Origin: Cyclostephanos tholiformis
Taxonomy: Eukaryota > Bacillariophyta > Thalassiosirophyceae > Thalassiosirales > Thalassiosiraceae
NCBI GenBank assembly: GCA_036939975.1
Contig: JALLPB010000644.1
Span: 1-15,920 of the forward strand
Reading direction: 5' to 3'
DNA: 15,920 nucleotides
The translations under genes were made by a program, and so were the position numbers. Numbering within the stretch: the stretch's first letter is position 1; every line of letters starts with the position of its first letter. Positions 9,108 through 15,920 of the stretch are shown here, piece by piece. The notes under the pieces are model-generated. The model saw nothing but the letters and a program-made list of their open reading frames with translations. It made no database searches and was not told the DNA's origin.

Positions 9108-9847
9108 GGAGATTGTGGCTTGTAGGAGCGAACTTCACCACCCCTGCATTGGTGTTAACCTTGAACACGCCACCATGATCTATGCTGTTGTACATGACAT
9201 GGAACTTTTGGCCCAATTGATAAAGTGATAGAACATTTGCAATCCCATGGGAGTCAAAATAGACCAGTGTGTCACCAAAGTCCACCTTAAGGGAGGTGTC
9301 CAACGTCCCTTTATTGCAATGGACATGGATGTGGTGTGCCACAGGGCAAATATTATCCACATGGTCAGGTTGAGAGAAGAGATGGACAGTGGATTGGCTG
9401 TCTAGCAAAAGAAGATCGGAACTGATGGGGCAATGTGAAGAAGCAGAAGCCGGCTGGGTAAAGAGAGCATCGGAGGCCGGGGGCAAGTATTCTTTGGAAA
9501 TTTGGGTGACTGGACTCGGAGGCGTCATCGGGTTGGGCAGTGATGACATGAATCTGTCTGGGTTGCTTTTTGTTGGGACAGACAGCAGAGAGGTGTCCCT
9601 GCTGGCCACAAGAATGACAAATCACCATCTTGATTTTGTTGCCGGAGTGCAAGCCCGAGCTGGAGCTGGAATCTGAGCTTTTGGTAGAGGACAGAGTGTT
9701 CTTGGGGGGAGACCTGTTGGCTGAATTTTGAGCAAACACCAGGGCCTCTTCTTCCTGCTTCACGATGGCTTGTTGTTGTTGATGTTGTTGAGGAGGACAC
9801 ATGGGCCTGGCGGAATGGCAAAGAGCACTACACACATGGGCTCTTTC
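9094..9847 (-). pseudogene. copia gag C-terminal remnant (zinc knuckle) and protease
   Basis: From about 9847 the frame reads RAHVCSALCHSARP, a Gln-rich stretch, a Ser-rich stretch, then a CCHC zinc knuckle CHSCGQQGHLSAVC at 9578-9619, which would bind the RNA genome. A one-base change of frame at or near an A5 run (9567-9571) leads to the aspartic protease with LLLLDSQSTVHLFSQP (catalytic Asp at 9400-9402), followed by GIANVLSLYQLGQKF and the pre-integrase segment. Everything expected N-terminal of the knuckle (the gag body) is absent. Only about 30 bp separate this remnant from the 5' LTR, so a large internal deletion has occurred. Confidence 0.88.
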
Positions 9848-9877
9848 TTAATTTCGAATTTCATTCGAATGTGGGCG

Positions 9878-10086
9878 TGCAATAGTGATTGGATTAATCG
9901 ATAGCAGATTTGACATTGGAAATCAAGATTGATTAATTTATGAGCTATGGCCCACTACTAGGAGAAGGAGGTGATGATGAGAGATGACGCGGAAACAAGG
10001 CATCTCTCCACATCACATTCTTTATGGGCATATTCATACACCTCTGAGTAGTTGGTATGGTGGTACCAGGAGACTGTGTCTCAACA
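9878..10086 (-). repeat. 5' LTR of the copia element
   Basis: This copy retains the canonical TG...CA ends on both strands. It should contain the element promoter, but no TATA-like element stands out. The bases just inside it (CGCCCACATTCGAATG on the element strand) would hold the primer-binding site. I could not match them to a tRNA. Confidence 0.88.
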
Positions 10087-10335
10087 TCCTTCACAGCTGA
10101 GATTTCACACCTAGTTTCATAAGTTTTTGACGTCAACCAAATCAATGGTGCCTACTTGTTTCATAAGCTTATGAGCTTCTTCTATGCGCTGAGTGCTGAA
10201 AGTGTGAATTTATGTGCAATGCATGTTAAATGTGTGCAACAATCCATGGTTTAGGCGCTAACGCAAAAAGGGGTTGACTAAATAGCATCCGAATGAGTTC
10301 GTAGATGTACAATTTGAGCTATTTTGGTAATATGC
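10087..10335. other. AT-rich spacer without recognisable gene
   Basis: This spacer lies between the copia 5' LTR and the left inverted repeat of the next element. No coding stretch, RNA gene or repeat was recognised. It does not read on as the missing 5' part of the DUF6824 gene that lies on the other side of the retrotransposon. Confidence 0.5.
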
Positions 10336-10364
10336 GTGTCACTATTTGAGAAGCCAACTCCATA
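10336..10364 (+). repeat. Left terminal inverted repeat
   Basis: The repeat begins GTGTCACTATTTGAGAAGCC and reads inwards to ...CTCCATA. The similarity may extend three bases further outwards, but the flanks on the two sides differ. Confidence 0.65.
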
Positions 10365-10733
10365 TTAAATCTTACAAATTCCTGTTAACCTAGGCACAAG
10401 GGGGAATTTTTATCTTATCCAAAATACTCTGTCTAAATAATCAAATTCAAATCATGAATTTGTACATTTGTCTTGCTCGCCAAAAGAATGGATCTGCTGT
10501 TGTTTGCTTTGTTTGTGTTGTGTCTCAGCTGTCGCATAGAAATGTCTTTAATGTGTCTGCTGTGACTATTTTGTATTTCCCATTTGTGATGTTCTTTTTG
10601 CTAGTATTGACGTGGTGGGTGATTGATCAGCAGAAGGTGTTCTTTGACCACTCATTTCGTTTTTCAGTTGTTATCTTATTTCAATCCTCAACAATCATAT
10701 AGTTTGTCTGGTGGCATTTTGTATTTCTCAATC

Positions 10734-12648
10734 ATGTCAACCTGCCAGATCAGGATTCGTAAGCCAAGCATTCGTGTTGTGGAGGCTGGGATTAGTATTG
10801 TAGCCATGGAACTTCCTATCCTCTCATCTGTAGGTGATCCAGATGATCCAGATGATGCTTATGATGATAATGCCAATAGTCTATAAAAGACTTGGATGTT
10901 TTCATCAATAGTGGTGCTGTGTCCAATAGAAAAATGCCCAGTGAAGGTGCCAGTAAGAGGTGCACCTCCTTGTGTCACAACGGGTACAAGAAGCCCATGA
11001 AGAACACCAAAAGGGCATGCACCAAAGGTGGTGGAATAAGGTGAGAGCCACCCGCACTAAAAAGGTGTGCACCCGAGGTGGTAATGGAGGTAAGAGCAAC
11101 AGTCCCACCCGCCCTAAAAGCCCTACTTTCATGGGCAATAGGGATGATCACACATTGGACGAGTTTCATCCCGATGATGACAAGGACTCTGATGACTCAA
11201 AGGTGGGTGAGGCTGCTGGTGGTGCAGGGGAAAAGAAGAAGAAGAAGGCGGTGGTGCATGCTGGAAAGAAGACTGCTCCTGATAAGAAGATGCCTGAGGA
11301 GGATGAGGAGGTTGGCTTGTATGATGCAGAGGCAGAAGTGGATGATGATGTTAGGTTGGTGGTGGCAGGGAAAAAGATGAAGAAGAAGGTTGGTAGGAAG
11401 GTAGCACCCAAGGAGGATCTTTCAGCCAGGTAAGTGACATGCTTAGAATAATTGCAAATTGGACTAAGAAAATTTGGTTTTTAGTTATTCTATGATTGCA
11501 CCCCACCAAAGACTTGGTCCATATTGTGAGTATTTTGTAACCATACAATTTGTTGTTTTGTTACTTGTACTAATACAATTTGTACTCAAACTTAAACAGG
11601 TATGAAATGGGAAGACATAAAGGACAAGTATGGCCGTGGGCTACTTATTGGAGAGGGGGAATTCAAGGAGGGTAACCAATCATATGTTGGAAATAACAAT
11701 TGTGTGGATGTACTTAGGCATTACAGTTGATGCTTTCCTTGACTTGAGAGCATATTAATGTTGATTCAAGCAATTCCTCAGTCACTGATACAATGATGCT
11801 CCATATCAAGCAATCATCAGCTCCTGATGAAAGCACCCCTGAGATTGGTCATAATTCTTTTAAAAAGGTGAACAAGATTTTCTGTCACTTTGTCATTGAC
11901 TATATTTCAATGGCATTGTACTTTGATACTTGGAATCCATTTGCCTTGCTGAATGCCCCTGTCCAGTATACAAAAGAAGAGGTGAATTGCTTATATGCAT
12001 TTTGTATTTATGTGAATTGTGCTATATCTAATTTGATGTTTACAATTTGCTTAATTTCTCTTTGTACTATTACAGCGCATTAGTCCTGGTGTATACAAGG
12101 GGATCCAACAGAAGTGGGCTGTGTTACTCTAGCAATGCCTAGACTTTGCACCAAATGAAGCATTTGCAATCATGGGCCAAAGCGTCCAAGAGTTGGAATG
12201 GAAATACCCAACTCTGAAAAAACTTTTCTCGTCATTCTGTACGTACAGGTCCGAGCTTACTCATGGCATTATTTCATTGTGGGAGGACTTCGACCAGGTG
12301 AGCATATTATGTTTGTTGTTTTCTTTACAGCAGTTCTTCAAGTTCAATTTGTGTTAATACAATTTGTTTATATTATTTCCTTGATCCCAAGAAATAAACC
12401 CTAAGTGTCTATGGATTCATCATTGGGTAATTCTTCAGTTCGTGCATCCATTCTTTTGACCGGACAATGACTACAACTTCAACGAGCCTGACCATAGGTG
12501 GGGTGTAGCCAACTTTGTCCATGACAGTTATGTCAACTTTGTCTCTTTAGTCAATGATAAGGTTGTGTCAGAGTTTCAACAAAAGTATAACACAAAGAAG
12601 CATCCCAAATATATGTTACTCTGGAAGGGTGCTCCAATTCATGATTAG
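10734..12648 (+). pseudogene. Degenerate multi-exon gene of unknown family inside the inverted-repeat element
   Basis: From ATG 10734 coding-like sequence runs through MSTCQIRIRKPSIRVVEAG, an acidic patch, a shift near 10877, a Cys/Lys-rich stretch (KRCTSLCHNGYKK), an acidic and Lys-rich tract and EDLSA to a consensus donor CAG/GTAAGT (11430). After AG 11598-11599 comes MKWEDIKDKYGRGLLIGEGE, two or more frame shifts to about 11760, then SSNSSVTDTMMLHIKQ to QYTKEE. An intron at 11982-12075 follows, then RISPGVYKGIQQKW, TAG 12130-12132, and QSVQELEWKYPTLKKLFSSF to WEDFDQ. After an intron at 12298-12438 come FVHPFF, TGA 12457-12459, PDNDYNFNEPDHRWGVANFV, and TAG 12646-12648. The last two introns join codons in phase, which supports a once-real gene. 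I do not recognise the family; transposase or accessory protein is only a guess from position. The region 10365-10733 before it shows no clear coding sequence. Confidence 0.6.
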
Positions 12649-13555
12649 CTTTTTGGTGGCAGTGATTAGGGAGGTCCATAGTTTGTTTTGGTGCAGTGTT
12701 TGCTACATAGTAACTAATCACAATTTGTAGTATTCTTAAAATGAAAATACTACAAATTGTACTATTACAAAATAATTTGATTGAATGTTTTGTAGTAACA
12801 CCATTTGTATCATTTCTGAAATGGAAATACTACAAGAACAGTTGTAATGCAAAAAAATGCATCATTTACAACTTGGAAATTTTACAACTTGTATCATTAC
12901 GAATTGTTGGGGGATTACAAAACTGTACTAATTTGTTACCACTAACCAGAAATACCCTTCAACCTTTCCAAGTACCTACTTGCATAATGTAATATATGTC
13001 AAACACTTTTACCCTTGTGAATGTTTTGTAGTAACACAATTTATAATACTACAAATTGTACCTTATGAAGTGTTGGATTAATTATTTGGTAGTAACACAA
13101 TTTGTATCATTTTTAAAATGAATATACTACAAATTGTACTATTACAAAATGTTGGCTCTGTTGTTTTGTAGTAGCACAATTTGTATCATTTCTAAAATGA
13201 AAATACTACAAAAATGAACAATTTGTAATTCTTTAAATATCATTATTTAGAAGTTGGAAATAGTACAAATTGTATTTTAACTAACGAATTGTTGTGGTAT
13301 TACAAACTTGTACTAATTAGTTAGCGCTAACCAGAAATACCCTTCAATCTTTTCCTGGTACCTTCTTGCATAATGTAATACCTGTCAAACAAATTTGACC
13401 CTTGGAGGAGTGAAGTGGTGAACGAACAGGTTTTTTGATATTTTCGGTTGTCTTACAATGCATTTAAAAGGTACACACATTCCGATTAAGAAGGTCGTTC
13501 ATTTTTAACTTTGATCCAAGAACTGAATTTTGAAGTTCTCTTCTGTCCCTAAATT
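12649..13555. repeat. AT-rich tandem duplication with hairpins (copies 12733-13017 and 13111-13404)
   Basis: Two copies of about 290 bp, offset by roughly 378, share long stretches: TACAAATTGTACTATTACAA, TTTTGTAGTA, TTGCATAATGTAATA and AACCAGAAATACCCTTCAA. A third partial unit lies at about 13017-13110. Each copy includes inverted arms. The best is a perfect 15-base hairpin, ACAATTTGTAGTATT at 12720-12734 facing its complement at 12746-12760 across 11 bases. No gene was seen. The remainder (13405-13555) is unique and featureless apart from being the 3' flank of the minus-strand gene. Confidence 0.8.
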
Positions 13556-14004
13556 CTAGTTGAGTTTTACGGTAGTCAATGACTTGCTAGTCTTGTGAAG
13601 CGAGCTTGCCTTGAAATTGTATAATTGTAGCAAAAAAATAAGACAAATTGTAGCATTTTTTTTTGTTGTAATGTATGTAACATCTATATATTTTAAACAT
13701 ATCACATAAGTTCTCACCTTGCTCTTGTGCTTGATATGGTAATTGATATACTCTACTGGCAATGTTGTCATAGGGTCAACTAACAATGGTATTGATTTCC
13801 TAACCCAATATGCTAAGAAGTTTTCTTTTCTGGACAGTTTTATCTGATACTTGTTTTCAACAGCCTCCTTAAATTCTTGTGTAATGACTCCATCAGATAA
13901 TAATTCTGCTATTAATTGAGTGAGTAACTTATTAGCCATGGAGTACTGTATCTGATTTTCATAGACACAAGCTTGGTTCATAACTAGCCTGTAAATCCAA
14001 TCCC
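13556..14004 (-). pseudogene. Last two exons of a minus-strand gene with a VExIN motif (possibly a transposase C-terminus)
   Basis: An exon from 14004 (after acceptor ATATAACAG) to 13718 (before donor AAG/GTGAGA) reads GDWIYRLVMNQACVYENQIQ, NKLLTQLIAELLSDGVITQE, SRKENFLAYWVRKSIPLL and TTLPVEYINYHIKHKSK. A 108-nt intron (13717-13610, acceptor TTTCAAG) joins in phase to ASSLHKTSKSLTTVKLN and TAG 13556-13558. No stop or shift interrupts these two exons. TTxPVExIN followed by basic residues resembles the third-catalytic-acid block of Mutator/IS256-type transposases (TTNxVExxN). That is a weak likeness and other families are possible. The 5' exons were not found: a broken duplicate of this exon, then the inverted repeat, occupies their place, so the gene seems truncated. 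Confidence 0.55.
13624..13934. repeat. Duplication copy A (exon end plus intron)
   Basis: This segment matches 14051-14339 over its whole length with an offset of about 425. It covers the 3' part of the exon at 13718-14004 and the intron start. It lacks the 20-base deletion seen in copy B and continues on its right side into unique exon sequence (GCCATGGAG). Confidence 0.85.
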
Positions 14005-14050
14005 CTGTTATATGAGATGATGTGTTGAATATTACAAATTGTAGTAATAA

Positions 14051-14339
14051 ATTGTAGCGAAAAAATAAGACAAATTGTAGCAATTTTATTTGTTATAATG
14101 TATGTAACATCTATACATTTTAAACATGTCATAAGTTCTCACCTTGCTCTTGTGCTTGATTTGGTTATTGATAGATTCTACTGGCAATGTTGTCATAGCA
14201 TCAAATGACAATGGTTTTGATTTACTAAACCATAATGCTAAGAAGTTTTCTTTTCTGGACTTCGACAACCTCCTTAAGTTCTTGCGTAATGACTCCATCA
14301 GATAATAATTCTGCTATTAATTGAGTGAGTAACTTATTA
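14051..14339 (-). pseudogene. Duplication copy B: broken copy of the VExIN exon
   Basis: This segment repeats NKLLTQLIAELLSDGVITQE and TTLPVESINNQIKHKSK with the same AAG/GTGAGA donor (exon edge 14143). A 20-base deletion before SRKENFLAL throws the two halves out of frame, and the copy begins directly at the right inverted repeat. It therefore lacks the first third of the exon. Between B and A lies an intron-like stretch (14142-14005, 138 nt). Copy B retains VESIN where copy A reads VEYIN. Confidence 0.8.
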
Positions 14340-14366
14340 TGGAATTGGCTTCTCGAATAGTGACAC
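14338..14366 (-). repeat. Right terminal inverted repeat
   Basis: On the minus strand it begins GTGTCACTATTCGAGAAGCC and reads inwards to ...TTCCATA, directly into duplication copy B. It has two transitions relative to the left end. Confidence 0.65.
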
Positions 14367-14575
14367 ACACATTGAGGTTGAGGGAAACAATGAACTCTAA
14401 CTACAAAATTTATAGTTTTAAACTATGAATGTGTAGTTAAGTACTATGAAACTACCTAAGAAACTAAGTATTAACGAAACTATGTTCCAAACAACCTTCT
14501 AATTGATTACTAATATGATTACTACTACTCCTATTTCTAAGTCGTAGTCTAAGGCCCGTTGTTTTTGCAACGAAT
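14367..14575. other. AT-rich spacer without recognisable gene
   Basis: This spacer lies between the right inverted repeat and the stop codon of the next minus-strand gene. It has many short AACTA/TAGTT words (for example TATAGTTTTAAACTATGAA, itself nearly palindromic) but no coding frame or RNA gene that I can support. Confidence 0.5.
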
Positions 14576-15760
14576 TCAGCTTCCAACCTCTTCCATCTCC
14601 TCATTCACATCATCATCATTTCCATCTGAATCCTCTCCTTCCTCGAGCTCATCAAGAGCAACATGAATAGATCGATACACTTTTTTCTTTTGCGAAGTCT
14701 GCTGCACCATTGCTCGAACTTTGCAGCTGTATATTGTATTGAATTGATAATGTGTGTGCCCACCAACCACAACTTCATCCACCTTCTGCAGAGTTTCCTC
14801 CACCCTAACATCGCCGGTGCAAACAATAACCAACGGGACTCTCATGGCCTTCTCCTCAGGCGCAAAGTGCAACCCATTGTTCTCTGTCCCCCATTCCAGA
14901 TTTGCTGCATGACATCATCGTGTGCAATCACACTTGAATCATCCTCATGGTATGCCCCGCCCAGCATAGTTACCATCTGCTTACTCTCAAAAAAGTAATC
15001 CGGGATCAACCTCTTCCAAATCAAGCACGTCCCATCTGAACTCAACTCCACCTTGTATCCATGCTCGATCAGTGGCCCTGCAACGTGAATATCAACTTCA
15101 ACAAAATCGACATTTTTTGGGGTATAGTGCTTGACCATGTACGCATCTTTGGTCCTGAGGGAGAACTTCTTTCCAGGTGGTGGGGTGGCAACCTTGAGCT
15201 GCGTCTTCAAGGCGGCGGTGATGTTTGCAACTCCGGGCTCTTTTTTGGGGGACTTCCCCTTTTTTTGGTGGTGAAGCAGCTGATGGTTTAACCCTCGGAG
15301 GCATGTTGTCGTCAATGGCCTTGTTCTCTTCCTCACTGTCATTGTTGTCGTCGGCTTCTTCTTCCTTCTCGCTGTCATTGTTGTCATCGTTGTCACCATC
15401 GTCGGTGTCGTTGGCTTCTTCGTCTTCATTGGAGTTTGCAAGCAGTGTTGTTAGTAGAGTAGTATCAAAGACCAGACAATGAGAAACAGGAAAAAATACT
15501 AAACACTTACTGTTTCTTGCTCGCACACCGTCAAGGTCCTGAGCAAGTCGAAGTGTGTTGGCAACTCTTTGGTAGTTTAAGCGGAAGTTATCGATCGAAC
15601 AATTTTTCCACCGGGGAGTACTGTCTCTGATGGAATCAATGAAAACAGGGCTGATATCGTCAATGTCAATAATACCCTGGTGTACAAGTTTTCGGAAGTC
15701 AGAGTCATCGTCCTTGTTCCACCTTGGCGTTTTTTCTTTTAACCCGACTTGCCGTGGCAT
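14576..15760 (-). pseudogene. Spliced gene of unknown family with two homopolymer frame changes
   Basis: ATG 15758-15760 opens MPRQVGLKEKTPRWNKDDD, DFRKLVHQGIIDIDDISP and WKNCSIDNFRLNYQRVANTL, perhaps a small DNA-binding-like helical domain (inference). A probable intron at 15510-15424 (87 nt, donor GTAAGT, branch CTACTAAC) is followed by a long Asp/Glu/Asn tract and PPRVKPSAASPPKK. At the A7 run (15260-15266) the coding frame moves to KSPKKEPGVANITAALK, KDAYMVKHYTPKNVDFVEVD, HVAGPLIEHGYKVEL, LIWKRLIPDYFFESKQMV and SSVIAHDDVMQQIWNG. At the G5 run (14888-14892) it moves back, to ENNGLHFAPEEKAMRVPLVI, VDEVVVGGHTHYQF and an acidic tail ending at TGA 14576-14578. About 366 residues in all. The two shifts cancel. 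They may be true mutations or sequencing errors, in which case the gene is intact. I do not know the family. Confidence 0.65.
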
Positions 15761-15920
15761 AATAATTGTAGATGGTGGGAGATGCTGAGCTCTCAGCACA
15801 GAGCACGGTGTTGCTGCTTGCTGTGGTGGTGCACGAGTAAAACACTCACAGAAGTGAAATCACTTGCACAAGAAAAAACACCCTCTTTTGTTTCTGAAAA
15901 ATTGAGAAACAAGAAAGAGT
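15761..15920 (-). other. 5' flank of the minus-strand gene, ending in an imperfect hairpin
   Basis: No coding sequence was recognised upstream of ATG 15760. A frame continues upstream without ATG but lacks a better start. At 15883-15919 CTCTTTTGTTTCT faces AGAAACAAGAAAGAG across nine bases, an imperfect hairpin at the window edge whose meaning cannot be judged here. Confidence 0.35.

Larger units (their letters stand above)
5350..10086 (-). mobile_element. Degenerate Ty1/copia LTR retrotransposon (diatom CoDi-like)
   Basis: Near-identical direct repeats of 211 and 209 bp flank about 4.3 kb of minus-strand gag-pol sequence. The order is zinc knuckle, protease, integrase, reverse transcriptase, RNase H, which is diagnostic of copia. 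The LTR reads TGTTGAGAC at its 5' end and ATTGCA at its 3' end on the minus strand. The left copy has lost the terminal CA (now CC). The two LTRs differ at about 18 of 209 positions, mostly transitions, plus a 2-base indel, so the insertion is old. No 5-bp target duplication is visible (GTTGA left, TCCTT right). The copy cannot move by itself: most of gag is gone and pol has at least thirteen lesions. Confidence 0.92.
10336..14366. mobile_element. Candidate 4-kb DNA transposon bounded by 29-bp inverted repeats
   Basis: Positions 10336-10364 and 14338-14366 are inverted copies of each other over 29 bases with two mismatches, both transitions. The shared outer sequence is GTGTCACTATTYGAGAAGCC. 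Inside lie a spliced, degenerate gene on +, a spliced gene end on -, two AT-rich tandem duplications and a dense ACAATTTGT motif. This is the structure of a class II element with subterminal repeats. I could not find a target-site duplication next to either end, and I could not place the ends in a known superfamily. It could also be two insertions of a small element that happen to face each other. Confidence 0.5.

Noticed and set aside
9855..9880. TTCGAATTTCATTCGAAT next to the 5' LTR as part of a tRNA gene or a clear primer-binding site
   Set aside because: It is T-loop-like only by a short word, and no CCA-complementary TGG start or tRNA arms could be found.
10454..10702. Plus-strand frame with a hydrophobic, membrane-like stretch
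   Set aside because: The T-rich sequence resembles intron or leader DNA. It has no known domain and no in-phase link to the gene at 10734.
12741..12992. Plus-strand frame of 83 codons in the AT-rich block
   Set aside because: It lies entirely in duplicated hairpin DNA, and the second copy of the repeat does not keep the frame.
14395..14480. Run of short AACTA/TAGTT words suggesting a repeat or tRNA-like fold
   Set aside because: There is no cloverleaf, no A/B box pair and no regular period. It is ordinary AT-rich sequence.
15883..15919. Imperfect hairpin as a terminator or transposon end
   Set aside because: It lies at the window edge, is imperfect, and its sequence is unrelated to the inverted repeats at 10336 and 14366.

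Overview
The window looks like nuclear DNA of a stramenopile alga, most probably a centric diatom. It uses the standard code and has short GT-AG introns. It carries a Ty1/copia element that resembles the diatom CoDi type, a fragment of the diatom-rich DUF6824 family, and a KRBA2/SCAND3-like integrase gene ending in a tesmin-type CXC cysteine domain. The family attributions rest on remembered motifs and were not searched.

Layout. 1-1841 (+): 3' part of an integrase-CXC transposon gene, one reading frame broken by two stop codons. 1842-2734: spacer holding a 38-bp tandem repeat and a palindrome-rich minisatellite. 2735-4708 (+): the only clearly intact gene, an uncharacterised 657-residue coiled-coil protein with Ser, Glu and Asp runs. 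4889-5349 (-): DUF6824 pseudogene, cut at its 5' side by a retrotransposon LTR. 5350-10086 (-): a 4.7-kb copia element with about 210-bp LTRs, most of gag deleted and at least thirteen stops or frameshifts in pol. 10336-14366: an interval bounded by 29-bp inverted repeats about 4 kb apart, probably a DNA transposon. It holds a degenerate multi-exon gene on +, a small spliced gene on - with a VExIN motif, two AT-rich tandem duplications, and a very frequent ACAATTTGT motif. 14576-15760 (-): a spliced gene of unknown family whose frame changes twice, both times at homopolymers.

The genes do not form a pathway. The region is a transposon graveyard around one live-looking host gene. Many lesions (CGA to TGA stops, Arg to Cys or His, Thr to Met) have the form expected from decay of methylated CpG. 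The most novel material is the 10336-14366 element with its two unrecognised genes, followed by the unknown gene at 14576-15760.
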